Source of the DNA: Anaerolineales bacterium UBA2317
GTDB taxonomy: Bacteria > Chloroflexota > Anaerolineae > Anaerolineales > Villigracilaceae
NCBI GenBank assembly: GCA_002345215.1
Contig: DDVH01000056.1
Coordinates: 1-17,903 of the forward strand
DNA length: 17,903 nucleotides
Direction of reading: 5' to 3'
Shown here: positions 7,746 through 14,798 of the stretch, one piece after another
Position numbering within the stretch: position 1 is the stretch's first letter
Layout: the number at the start of each line of letters is the position of its first letter
Made by a program: the position numbers and the translations under genes
Notes under the pieces: generated by a model
Databases searched by the model: none
What the model saw: only the letters and a program-made list of their open reading frames with translations
What the model was told of the DNA's origin: nothing

Positions 7746-10700
7746 TTAACGCATCAACTGCTCAACTCTGGATTCGCCAACACTGTAATACTTCGCCTGT
7801 GGATGATGAACAATAATCGCAGCCGTAGATTGTTCTGGAATCAACTGACCTGAAACAGATAAACTCATTCCGAGTTCAGATTCAACAGCAGGCAATAACT
7901 TGAAAACTTTGAAATGGTCTTCTAATTCAGGGATGGCGGGATAGCCCCACGAATAGCGTTTGCCTTGTTTTTCGCCGATGCCTAATTCTTTGCGGATGTG
8001 TTCATGTAAATAATTTGCAGTGGCTTCGGCGGCTTGGACTGCGAGACCATGTGTGAAGTAGGCTTCGGTGTAATCGTTAGCGGCTTGCATTTTGTCAAAT
8101 TTATCGCTGGCTTCTTGACCAACTGTCACAACTTGCAAAGCCACAACATCCATTTGACCTGACTCAACGGAGGCGTAATAATCTGAAAGCGCAAGATGAT
8201 CATCATAAGGTTGACGCGGAAAATTAAATCGCGTCAATTCTTTTTTGCCAGTCCCATCTTCATAGATAATCAAATCATCACCATCAGCTTGACAAGCAAA
8301 ATATCCATACACACCTTGTGGCTTGAGCCATTTGAAACGCAACGCATCTTTGGTCATTGCTTCAAGGCGCGCATCGAAATCTGCTTTCATCTTGACCCAT
8401 GCTTCACCATGTGTATTCTTCGCGCCCCAAGATAAACGATACAACTCGTTGATGTTGAGATGTTTCAACACAATTTCAAGCGGCATATCTTTGACAATGC
8501 GTTGACCCAATTTTTCTGGTAACGCAATTGGTTTTGGAACAATGTTTGAACGTTGACCACTTGCTTCTACTTGCTCTTTCTGCGAAGCGCGTCCTAATTC
8601 CATTTCTGATTCTTTGCGAATCTTTGTCAACAACTCAGGACGTTTGGAATCATCAATCAAAATATCCATGGTTTCTAAACCTTCAAACGCATCTTTACAA
8701 TAGAAAACGCCTGATTCATAAAACTCTTCATTGGATTCAGTTTGCAGGATTCTTCTACCAAACCTGCGATTAATTGCCGCGCCTCCGATCAGGACTGGGA
8801 ACTTGAGTTTGCGCCTATGTAGTTCATTCACAATCAACGGCATTTGCTTGGATGTGGAAACGAGCAAAGCAGATAAACCAATTGCTGTTGCTTTGTTTTC
8901 CACAGCTTTGGTTATGATAGTTTCAGCAGGCACTTGTTTGCCCAAATCTACAACTGTGTAACCATTGTTTGCCAAAATTGTTTTGACCAGATTCTTTCCA
9001 ATATCATGCACATCGCCATAGACAGTTGCGATGACGACGGTTCCTTTGGTGACACCTTCCATCTTTTCAAGATAATTTTCAAGGTGAGCAACAGTTTTCT
9101 TCATCACTTCAGCAGATTGAAGCACGAAGGGCAGAATCAATTCGCCTGCACCAAATTTATCACCGACTTCTTTCATGGCGGGAAGCAAAACATTGTTTAA
9201 TGTATGTACAGCCACTTCGTGGCGAGCAGAGCGTTGACCTGTAGGTTCGCGATTGATGATTTCATCAATATCAGCTTCGACACCATCTTTGAAGCGATGC
9301 AAAATCTTCCAATGTAATTTTTGTTCAGAGGTCATGCCTTCGGTTGGGTCAGCGACTGTATCACTTGAAATTTCAACATTTTCAAAATGTTGAATGAATC
9401 TTTGTAAAGCATCTTCACGGCGATTGAAAATTAAATCTTCGCACAGTTCGCGTTCTTCGGCATCAATTTCAGCATACGGCTTGACGTGTGCCGCATTGAC
9501 GATTGCCATATCTAAACCGGCTTGCACACAGTAATACAACATCACCGAGTTCAAAGCTGGTCGTGCTTGTGGAGCAAAACCAAATGACAAATTGCTCACA
9601 CCTAATGAAGTCATCACGCCAGGAAGTTTTTCTTCAATCAGTCGAATGCCATCAATCGTTTCTTTGGCAGAATCGACAAATTCAGCATCGCCTGTTGCTA
9701 AAGTAAATGTCAAATCATCAAAGACTAAATCTTCGGCTTTGAGTCCGTGGTCGTTGACAGCGATGTCGTAAATGCGTTGAGCAACTTCATATTTTCTTTG
9801 AGCAGTTTTTGCCATGCCTTCTTCATCAATCGTCAAACAAATCACTGCGGCGTTATATTTTTTGGCAAGTGCAAAAATCTTATCGGCTTTTTCACGACCT
9901 GATTCAAGATGCGTGGAGTTAATCAAACAACGCCCAGGTGCGGTTTGTAATGCAATTTCGATAACATCTAATTCAGTCGAGTCAATCACAAGTGGAACAT
10001 CAACACCCATTTGTAATTTCTTAACAACTTTACGCATCAGTTCAGCTTCATCAGGTCTTTCAGTGACGGCGCAAGAAATATCTAAAGCATGTGCGCCACC
10101 AGCAACTTGGTCACGCGCAATATCTAAGATGCCATCGTAATCTTCTTCGAGCAAAAGTTTTTTAAATTTGCGTGAGCCTTGCGCATTGCATCTTTCGCCT
10201 AACAATGTTGGCGCAGGGTCTTGACGCATAGCAATGGCTGACATAGCAGAAGCAAATTGAGGCGTAGATTGAAGCGGTCGTTTGGGATGCGGATGATTAT
10301 CCAATTTTTGAATCAATAATTTTAAATGTTCAGGTGTCGTTCCACAACATCCACCCACAATTGAAATATTATGTTTGGTTACAAATTCATACATATCATT
10401 TGCATATGGCTCAGGTTCAAGCGGATACACAGCCTGACCATCCACATTTAACGGAAGCCCAGCATTTGGAATACATGAAACTGGCAAGGTTGCATTTTCA
10501 CCAAGAAAACGAATCGGCTCGCGCATGTGTTCAGGTCCAGTGGAACAATTGAGTCCAATCACATCAATGCCCATGCCTTCAAGAATCGTAAGCGCGGCAT
10601 TGATATCGGTTCCAAGCAACATGCGCCCCGTTGTATCCAACGTGACTTGCGCTTGAATGGGCAAATACATTTGTGTTTTTTCAAAGGCTTGATGAATACC

Positions 10701-11255
10701 TGTGATTGCGGCTTTGACTTCAAGAATGTCTTGCGATGTTTCAATGAGCAAAACATCTACACCGCCTCTTATCAAACCTTCAGCCTGCTCAGCGAATGTG
10801 GCAATCAACTCATCGTATTTGACATTTGATAATTCAGGGTCATTGGTGGATGGCAATTTACCTGAAGGTCCAATAGAACCTGCTACAAAACGTGGTTGAC
10901 CTGTTTTCTCTGTATATTCATCCGCGAGTCTTTTTGCTAACGAAGCCGCGGCGATATTGATTTCAATAATGCGGTCTTGTAATTGATACTCAACCATCGT
11001 CAAACGATTCGAGCGGAATGTATCTGTTTCAAGAACATCCACACCGACATCCAAAAATGAACGATGGACTTTTTCCACAGCTTCAGGATACGAAATGACG
11101 AGATAGTCATTGCATCCGTTGTATTGTTCGCCGCCGAAATGTTCGGCAGTTAAATTTTGTAGTTGCAAGCTCGTTCCCATTGCGCCATCGAATACAAGCA
11201 CTTTCTTTTCAAGGGCATCAAGGTATGAGCGGTTTGTGTATTTGCGTTGAGTCAT
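7746..11255 (-). CDS. metH: cobalamin-dependent methionine synthase
   Basis: A full-length 1169-residue MetH. Residues 1-320 form the homocysteine-binding barrel, with Cys237 (GLNCSTGPEHM) and Cys303/Cys304 (GGCCGTTPEH) as zinc ligands. Residues about 345-630 are the pterin-binding barrel, starting at LLGERCNAQGSRKF and including DISCAVTERPDE. The cobalamin cap and Rossmann domain (about 645-870) carry DVHDIGK with His750 as the lower axial cobalt ligand, GLSALLVSTS (793-802) and the IGGAA block. Residues about 905-1169 are the AdoMet-dependent reactivation domain, with RYSWGYPAIPE (1100-1110) in place of the usual GYPACPDH motif. The enzyme moves the methyl group of 5-methyl-THF to homocysteine via methylcobalamin. 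AAAGGT at 11261-11266 lies 5 nt from the ATG. It is the fourth gene behind a SAM-I riboswitch, so methionine/SAM feedback is expected. Confidence 0.98.
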   Translation of the reverse strand: MTQRKYTNRSYLDALEKKVLVFDGAMGTSLQLQNLTAEHFGGEQYNGCNDYLVISYPEAVEKVHRSFLDVGVDVLETDTFRSNRLTMVEYQLQDRIIEINIAAASLAKRLADEYTEKTGQPRFVAGSIGPSGKLPSTNDPELSNVKYDELIATFAEQAEGLIRGGVDVLLIETSQDILEVKAAITGIHQAFEKTQMYLPIQAQVTLDTTGRMLLGTDINAALTILEGMGIDVIGLNCSTGPEHMREPIRFLGENATLPVSCIPNAGLPLNVDGQAVYPLEPEPYANDMYEFVTKHNISIVGGCCGTTPEHLKLLIQKLDNHPHPKRPLQSTPQFASAMSAIAMRQDPAPTLLGERCNAQGSRKFKKLLLEEDYDGILDIARDQVAGGAHALDISCAVTERPDEAELMRKVVKKLQMGVDVPLVIDSTELDVIEIALQTAPGRCLINSTHLESGREKADKIFALAKKYNAAVICLTIDEEGMAKTAQRKYEVAQRIYDIAVNDHGLKAEDLVFDDLTFTLATGDAEFVDSAKETIDGIRLIEEKLPGVMTSLGVSNLSFGFAPQARPALNSVMLYYCVQAGLDMAIVNAAHVKPYAEIDAEERELCEDLIFNRREDALQRFIQHFENVEISSDTVADPTEGMTSEQKLHWKILHRFKDGVEADIDEIINREPTGQRSARHEVAVHTLNNVLLPAMKEVGDKFGAGELILPFVLQSAEVMKKTVAHLENYLEKMEGVTKGTVVIATVYGDVHDIGKNLVKTILANNGYTVVDLGKQVPAETIITKAVENKATAIGLSALLVSTSKQMPLIVNELHRRKLKFPVLIGGAAINRRFGRRILQTESNEEFYESGVFYCKDAFEGLETMDILIDDSKRPELLTKIRKESEMELGRASQKEQVEASGQRSNIVPKPIALPEKLGQRIVKDMPLEIVLKHLNINELYRLSWGAKNTHGEAWVKMKADFDARLEAMTKDALRFKWLKPQGVYGYFACQADGDDLIIYEDGTGKKELTRFNFPRQPYDDHLALSDYYASVESGQMDVVALQVVTVGQEASDKFDKMQAANDYTEAYFTHGLAVQAAEATANYLHEHIRKELGIGEKQGKRYSWGYPAIPELEDHFKVFKLLPAVESELGMSLSVSGQLIPEQSTAAIIVHHPQAKYYSVGESRVEQLMR

Positions 11256-11280
11256 TTATCACCTTTGAATATTATTACAA

Positions 11281-11592
11281 TTATTTTTGTTCAAAAATTT
11301 CTTTGTAAACTTGTCTTAAATTATTTCTTAAAGCTTCTATAGGTTGAGAATCTGCATATTCATTTTCTGTAAGCAATTTTACAAAAATTATTACTTGATT
11401 ATCGTCCCAATTATTGAGAGCAAGCTCAAACAATTCTTTTGTTTTTTGATTTTTCTCCGTAGAAAAATGTTTTCTGAAAGCAACGCCTAACATTTGTATG
11501 TCGGGTATATCACCATTCTGATTTTTTTCAGGGTCTATTTCAATTAATCTTTGCCATAATTCACTTGGCTCTAGTAAAATATTTTTACTCAT
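11281..11592 (-). CDS. uncharacterised 103-residue protein
   Basis: I do not recognise a family. The product is small, soluble, acidic overall and predicted mainly helical, with two regions rich in Asn, Asp and Glu and a charged C-terminus; there is no signal peptide, membrane segment or obvious catalytic motif. Its ATG shares one base with the stop codon of the DinB-like gene (TAATG), a coupling arrangement that supports it being translated. It lies 25 nt upstream of metH and in the same direction. The role is unknown; the overlap with its neighbour suggests the two products are made together. Confidence 0.7.
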   Translation of the reverse strand: MSKNILLEPSELWQRLIEIDPEKNQNGDIPDIQMLGVAFRKHFSTEKNQKTKELFELALNNWDDNQVIIFVKLLTENEYADSQPIEALRNNLRQVYKEIFEQK

Positions 11593-12065
11593 TATTTCTT
11601 ATTCCACAACCAAAGAATAAAATCCTGTTCAAAAGTTGGCGCACCGAGTTCAGTTAACTTATGTAAAACGATAGCACGATGGTCTGTTCCGTGATTGACA
11701 AGATGTAACAAAATTTGCCAAGTGGGTTCAGAAAGTTTTTCTATAGGTTGATTTAATTTTTCCTCGGCTAAGTTAATAACATAATCACCTAAGTCTTTGC
11801 TAATTACTTCAAATATTTCTCTGGCTTTGGCTATTGAATCATAATTCTCTTGTTTCAAATGTGGCACATCTTCTCCATTTTTTAGTCCTGCCAACCAACG
11901 GCGTTCCACGCTGGTAAGATGAACCATCAAATTACGAATCGAGCCATGTGAGTAGATATTATCCGCGAGAAATTGTTCTTCGGTTATTTGTCCAATCGAA
12001 TCCCAGACGCGACGAGTCATGTCAATGTGATATTCGATATAGAGTTTTATCAAATCAAGTTTCAT
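11592..12065 (-). CDS. DinB/YfiT-fold protein, probable metal-dependent hydrolase or thiol transferase
   Basis: A 157-residue protein of the DinB four-helix-bundle superfamily. The putative metal triad is visible: His49 in the GSIRNLMVHL segment, and His125 and His129 in HLVNHGTDHR, followed by the typical helix. Members of this superfamily include low-molecular-weight-thiol transferases and damage-inducible proteins of unknown activity; nothing here identifies the substrate. Length is normal. An in-frame TTG at 12077 would add four residues but overlaps the upstream gene's end; the ATG at 12065 gives the normal start, although neither has a convincing ribosome binding site. The stop overlaps the next gene's start by one base, and the upstream stop lies 2 nt before the ATG, so the three small genes are tightly packed. 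Confidence 0.82.
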   Translation of the reverse strand: MKLDLIKLYIEYHIDMTRRVWDSIGQITEEQFLADNIYSHGSIRNLMVHLTSVERRWLAGLKNGEDVPHLKQENYDSIAKAREIFEVISKDLGDYVINLAEEKLNQPIEKLSEPTWQILLHLVNHGTDHRAIVLHKLTELGAPTFEQDFILWLWNKK

Positions 12066-12067
12066 AG

Positions 12068-12370
12068 TTATGCCCAATTGTCTATTTCTTTTTCAAAAGC
12101 AATTTTATTCTCTTCCAACCATTTCTTGAATTCAAAATACGATTGAAAGTTTTCACTTAACCATTGAATCAATGAAGCTTCATTTTGTCTCGTAATCAAG
12201 CATATCTTATTAACTTCGCTAACTGTCAAAATGTAAGCAATATCGTTTCCAAAGGCGTTTTGTGCCTCTTCGCTGAAGTCATAATACTCTACTTTGAGTT
12301 GATTATTCTCTAACCAAATCCATGTGACGGTTTTATCGAGTCCGCCAGTGAGTTTTGTTTTTTCGGTCAT
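12068..12370 (-). CDS. uncharacterised 100-residue protein, first gene after the SAM-I leader
   Basis: A soluble, acidic, small protein with a predicted beta-rich N-terminal half (VTWIWLENNQLKVEYYDF, then NDIAYILTV) and a helical, Trp- and Glu-rich C-terminal half. I believe similar 'YDFSEEAQ..FGND' proteins occur as conserved hypotheticals but know no function. The ATG at 12370 is preceded by GAGA about 10 nt upstream. A longer in-frame start at 12424 exists, but its 18 extra codons lie within the palindromic repeat and are almost certainly not coding. The gene is the first after the leader terminator, so it should be the one most directly gated by SAM. Confidence 0.72.
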   Translation of the reverse strand: MTEKTKLTGGLDKTVTWIWLENNQLKVEYYDFSEEAQNAFGNDIAYILTVSEVNKICLITRQNEASLIQWLSENFQSYFEFKKWLEENKIAFEKEIDNWA

Positions 12371-12379
12371 AAAATATCT

Positions 12380-12507
12380 CGTTGGTCGAGTAGACCGAAT
12401 GAAATGAGGGCGTATCGAGACCAAAAGTTTACAAAAAAAATTCTGTTTATTATTACCTGTTAGTCTCGATACGGTTTCGGCTACCGCCTAAACCTACTCG
12501 ACCAACG
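12380..12507. repeat. 128-bp composite palindromic element (GTTGGTCGAGTAG type)
   Basis: The ends are a perfect 14-bp inverted repeat: CGTTGGTCGAGTAG at 12380-12393 and its complement at 12494-12507. Inside lies a second perfect 11-bp pair, CGTATCGAGAC at 12411-12421 and GTCTCGATACG at 12463-12473, with a central 41-nt AT-rich loop. The segments between the two pairs (17 and 20 nt) do not match each other. This is the architecture of a small interspersed palindromic repeat or MITE remnant. It lies between the SAM-I terminator and the first structural gene. Confidence 0.85.
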
Positions 12508-12520
12508 GGGTTATTACAAC

Positions 12521-12545
12521 AAAAAACCTCTCACAAAATGAGAGG
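12521..12545 (-). terminator. intrinsic terminator of the SAM-I riboswitch
   Basis: On the minus strand CCTCTCA (12545-12539) pairs perfectly with TGAGAGG (12533-12527) across a 5-nt loop, followed by six Ts (12526-12521). The 5' arm is also complementary to the 3' strand of the riboswitch P1 helix (ATGAGAG at 12572-12566), so antiterminator and terminator are mutually exclusive. When SAM stabilises P1, the terminator should form and stop transcription. Confidence 0.93.
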
Positions 12546-12565
12546 CGACATGAATTTCATATCAT

Positions 12566-12749
12566 CTCTCATCTGTCAATTGAAAAATCAATTGCCGAAG
12601 TTGGCACCGTTCTTTGGTCGTTTGGTCTAACTGGTCTGATAAGTCTTATTGGTCAATGACCATTCGACTTGTAAGACTAATTAGACTACCTGACCACATC
12701 GGTTGCCGAGGTTTCAAAGGGTCGGTCCCTCCGCCTCTCTGGATGAGTA
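12566..12749 (-). ncRNA. SAM-I (S-box) riboswitch aptamer with enlarged P3
   Basis: Read on the minus strand, the conserved S-box order is present: P1 5' strand CTCATC (12747-12742), AGAGAGGCGGAGGGACCGACCC (about 12740-12719), TTTGAAACCTCGGCAACC (12718-12701), then the J3/4 block GGTGCCAACTTC (12608-12597), a P4 hairpin of CAATTGA/TCAATTG type (about 12594-12577) and the P1 3' strand GATGAG (12573-12568). SAM-I aptamers bind S-adenosylmethionine and switch off methionine genes. The unusual part is P3: about 90 nt lie between GGCAACCG and CGGTGC, where a short hairpin is normal. The leader precedes a unit containing metH and the MTHFR fusion, which fits its role. Confidence 0.95.
12612..12699 (-). 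repeat. GTC-periodic self-complementary insert in riboswitch P3
   Basis: On the minus strand a GTC triplet recurs about every 9 nt (for example GGTCAGGTA, GTCTAATTA, GTCTTACAA, GTCGAATG) up to a central TGGTCA/TGACCA palindrome near 12653-12665. The second half is largely the complement (AAGACTT, CAGACCAG, TTAGACC, CGACC). The whole folds as one long imperfect stem capping P3. It looks like a repeat element or an expanded hairpin. Confidence 0.75.
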
Positions 12750-12766
12750 CAGCGTTATTTTTCTTT

Positions 12767-12795
12767 TTTATATCATGGGCGCAGGAGCATGTCAA
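12767..12795 (-). promoter_or_regulatory. sigma-70-type promoter of the SAM-I leader
   Basis: On the minus strand a perfect -35 TTGACA (12795-12790) and a -10 TATAAA (12772-12767) are separated by exactly 17 nt. Transcription should start near 12760, about 13 nt before P1 of the riboswitch. No other promoter of this quality was seen in the minus-strand unit. Confidence 0.88.
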
Positions 12796-12807
12796 ATATT
12801 TTTTTGC

Positions 12808-12836
12808 TTGACTCATCTATCTTTTAGATTTAGACT
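12808..12836 (+). promoter_or_regulatory. probable promoter of the oxyanion regulator gene
   Basis: TTGACT (12808-12813) and TAGACT (12831-12836) are spaced by 17 nt. A start near 12843 would give a leader of only about 15 nt, running straight into the operator-like element that overlaps the start codon. It is divergent from the riboswitch promoter, whose -35 lies 13 nt away. The -10 is weak. Confidence 0.5.
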
Positions 12837-12838
12837 CA

Positions 12839-12864
12839 CAATTAAGTTTTTCCTTATATGAAAA
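12839..12864 (+). promoter_or_regulatory. operator-like element overlapping the regulator start codon
   Basis: CAATTAAGTTTTTCCTTA is identical to 13852-13869 upstream of tupA and is followed after two differing bases by TGAAAA, also shared. The element is a near-palindrome of AATTAAG and CTTA-TGAAAA arms. The ATG of the regulator (12858-12860) lies within the right arm, so binding here would block its own expression. Confidence 0.65.
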
Positions 12865-13832
12865 CGATTCATTCCCTTAATTCTTTTGACAAAATAAAAT
12901 TACTAGCGGATTCTCACCGCTTAGACATTTTACGCCTGCTGATGGCATCCCCTGCTACATTAACACGCCTCGCACGGACGTTGAAGCAGTCACCTGCTTG
13001 GGTGCGACATCACATCTTGATACTTGAATCTGCAAACCTGATTGAAGTGAGTGAGATTCGCAAAACAGGAAAAATAACCGAAAAATTTTATAAAGCAAAA
13101 TCTGATGCTTTGTTGTTACAAGAAATCGTTTTACCAAAAAGTAAAAAGCCATCTGTCATTTTTTCAGGAAGCCATGACTTGGCAATAGAAAGCATTGCAG
13201 AACATTTATCGAAACATATTAATGTATTAAGTCTGTCTGTTGGTTCGTTGGATGGGCTTGTGAATTTACGTCAAGGCTTGTGCCAAATTTCAGGCTCACA
13301 TCTATTAGATGAAAATGGCGAATACAACACGCCTTTTGTTAAGCATCTTTTTCCAGAACGAAATGTGGAAATATTTACAATGGCATATCGCACACAAGGT
13401 TTGATGCTTGCGAAAGATAACCCCAAAAACATAAAAAAAATAAGTGATATTGCCAAACCGAATATTCGTTTTGTAAACCGTAATGCAGGCTCAGGCACAC
13501 GCTTGTGGTTCGATGCTGAATTAAAGCGCATCAAACTTCCAGTTGAGAAAATAGCTGGGTATGAGAAACAGGTCAAAACACATAGTGAAGCGGCGAACTT
13601 AATCGCATTAAATAAAGCGGATGTGTCACTCGGTTTACAAGCGGCGGCATATCAACATGGTTTAGATTTTATTCCGTTGTTTGAAGAAAGATATGATTTG
13701 GTTTTGCAAAAAGAGCAAGAAGAGATGCTCAATCCATTGCTTGAATACATCCAAACTGCAGATTTTCGCAATTTGCTTCATTCATTAACGGGTTATAACA
13801 CCGTGCATAGTGGTGAGCAGGTGGCTTTATAA
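12858..13832 (+). CDS. winged-helix regulator with periplasmic-binding-protein-like sensor domain
   Basis: A 324-residue cytosolic one-component regulator. Residues about 10-80 form an ArsR/MarR-like winged helix (LADSHRLDILRLLMASPATL, then a recognition helix around SPAWVRHHI). Residues about 98-315 form a substrate-binding-protein-like domain of the COG1910 type, with GSHDLAIE (104-111), GSLDGLVNLRQG (129-140), HLLDENGEYN (148-157), YRTQG (177-181) and NRNAGSGTR (207-215). In this family the sensor is thought to bind molybdate, tungstate or a related ligand. It has no signal peptide, consistent with a cytosolic sensor. There is no Shine-Dalgarno; the mRNA leader is probably very short. It lies directly upstream of the tup/mod genes in the same direction, and the shared 26-bp element before it and before tupA suggests it controls both itself and the transporter. 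Confidence 0.88.
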   Translation: MKTIHSLNSFDKIKLLADSHRLDILRLLMASPATLTRLARTLKQSPAWVRHHILILESANLIEVSEIRKTGKITEKFYKAKSDALLLQEIVLPKSKKPSVIFSGSHDLAIESIAEHLSKHINVLSLSVGSLDGLVNLRQGLCQISGSHLLDENGEYNTPFVKHLFPERNVEIFTMAYRTQGLMLAKDNPKNIKKISDIAKPNIRFVNRNAGSGTRLWFDAELKRIKLPVEKIAGYEKQVKTHSEAANLIALNKADVSLGLQAAAYQHGLDFIPLFEERYDLVLQKEQEEMLNPLLEYIQTADFRNLLHSLTGYNTVHSGEQVAL

Positions 13833-13848
13833 ATTTTTATTTTTGCAA

Positions 13849-13876
13849 TTTCAATTAAGTTTTTCCTTAATTGAAA
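13849..13876 (+). promoter_or_regulatory. operator-like palindrome upstream of tupA
   Basis: Perfect 11-bp inverted arms TTTCAATTAAG (13849-13859) and CTTAATTGAAA (13866-13876) flank a 6-nt centre. It ends 21 nt before the tupA start codon. A weak promoter (TTGCAA at 13843, CTTAAT at 13866, 17-nt spacing) would place the palindrome in the promoter core, as expected of a repressor site. No T-run follows, which argues against a terminator. Confidence 0.7.
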
Positions 13877-13897
13877 ATCACATCAAAGGAGAAATGT

Positions 13898-14725
13898 ATG
13901 AAATCCCAAAAAATTCTTTTTAGTTTGTTGTTCGTTCTATCAATTTTAGTAGCGGCATGTGGAAACACCGCCCCATCGAATCCGAACATCATTTTAGCAA
14001 CCACAACCTCCACACAAGATTCTGGTTTATTAGATGTGTTGGTTCCAATGTTTGAAGAGCAAACAGGATATGTGGTTCAAACCATTGCGGTAGGAACAGG
14101 GCAAGCCTTACAAATGGGAGAAGAAGGCAATGCCGATGTGTTATTGGTTCACGCGCCTGCATCTGAAGAAGTATTTATGGAAAATGGTTTTGGAAAAGAA
14201 CGCGCCTATGTGATGTATAACGATTTTATTTTTGTCGGTCCAACATCTGACCCTGCTGAATTACTTGGTCTCACTTCTGCTATTGAAGGCTTGGAAAAAA
14301 TTTATGAATTAAATGCCAACTTTGTTTCACGCGGCGATGATTCAGGTACACATAAAAAAGAATTAGATATATGGAAGAAAGCCGAACTCGACCCTGCTGG
14401 ACAAAGTTGGTACATTGAAACGGGTCAAGGCATGGGTGCTACATTAACTGTTGCTTCGGAAAGAGAAGGATATACTTTAACAGATCGAGCCACATACCTT
14501 GCACAAAAAGATAATCTCAATCTAGTGTTAGTAATGGAAGGTGATGCTTCATTGTTGAATCCTTATCACGTTATTACCGTCAACCCAGAGTTGTGGGAAA
14601 ATGTAAATTATGAAGGTGCGTTGGCATTTTATAATTTTATGCTTACACCCGAAACCCAAGCAGTGATTAGTGAATTTGGCATTGACCAATATGGTGAGCC
14701 TTTGTTCTTTGCAGGTGTAGAATAA
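13898..14725 (+). CDS. tupA: tungstate-type ABC transporter substrate-binding lipoprotein
   Basis: A 275-residue exported binding protein. A lipoprotein signal peptide ends at Cys21 (LVAAC). The mature part carries the TupA/WtpA-like anion-binding blocks TTTSTQDSGLLD (35-46), AVGTGQAL (64-71), ADVLLVHAP (79-87), YNDFIFVGP (107-115) and SRGDDSGTH (144-152); Ser/Thr residues in these blocks hold the oxyanion in the family. I choose the ATG at 13898 because AAAGGAG (13885-13891) sits 6 nt before it; an in-frame TTG at 13871 lies in the operator-like palindrome and is rejected. It follows the regulator gene by 65 nt. A strong hairpin with T-run after it should make this the most abundant transcript of the cluster. 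Tungstate is favoured over molybdate on family grounds; specificity cannot be read directly. Confidence 0.93.
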   Translation: MKSQKILFSLLFVLSILVAACGNTAPSNPNIILATTTSTQDSGLLDVLVPMFEEQTGYVVQTIAVGTGQALQMGEEGNADVLLVHAPASEEVFMENGFGKERAYVMYNDFIFVGPTSDPAELLGLTSAIEGLEKIYELNANFVSRGDDSGTHKKELDIWKKAELDPAGQSWYIETGQGMGATLTVASEREGYTLTDRATYLAQKDNLNLVLVMEGDASLLNPYHVITVNPELWENVNYEGALAFYNFMLTPETQAVISEFGIDQYGEPLFFAGVE

Positions 14726-14739
14726 ACATGTAATCAAGT

Positions 14740-14789
14740 AAACAGGTAAACAAATAAGCAATTGAAACATATTTGTTTACCTGTTTTTT
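14740..14789 (+). terminator. strong hairpin with T-run between tupA and tupB
   Basis: Seventeen complementary bases (14740-14756 with 14770-14786) enclose a 13-nt loop, and the right arm runs into a T-tract ending at 14789. This is a good intrinsic terminator on the plus strand, only 9 nt before the tupB start codon. It probably reduces transcription of the membrane and ATPase genes relative to tupA. The stem is long enough that it could also be a small palindromic element. Confidence 0.75.
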
Positions 14790-14798
14790 ATACAAAAC

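Noticed and set aside
12371..12424. N-terminal extension of the 100-residue protein to a start at 12424
   Set aside because: The added codons come from the palindromic repeat; the ATG at 12370 has its own GAGA site.
12614..12811. 65-codon plus-strand open frame
   Set aside because: It runs antisense through the riboswitch and its promoter; the repeated Trp/Ser/Asp pattern is a by-product of the GTC-periodic P3.
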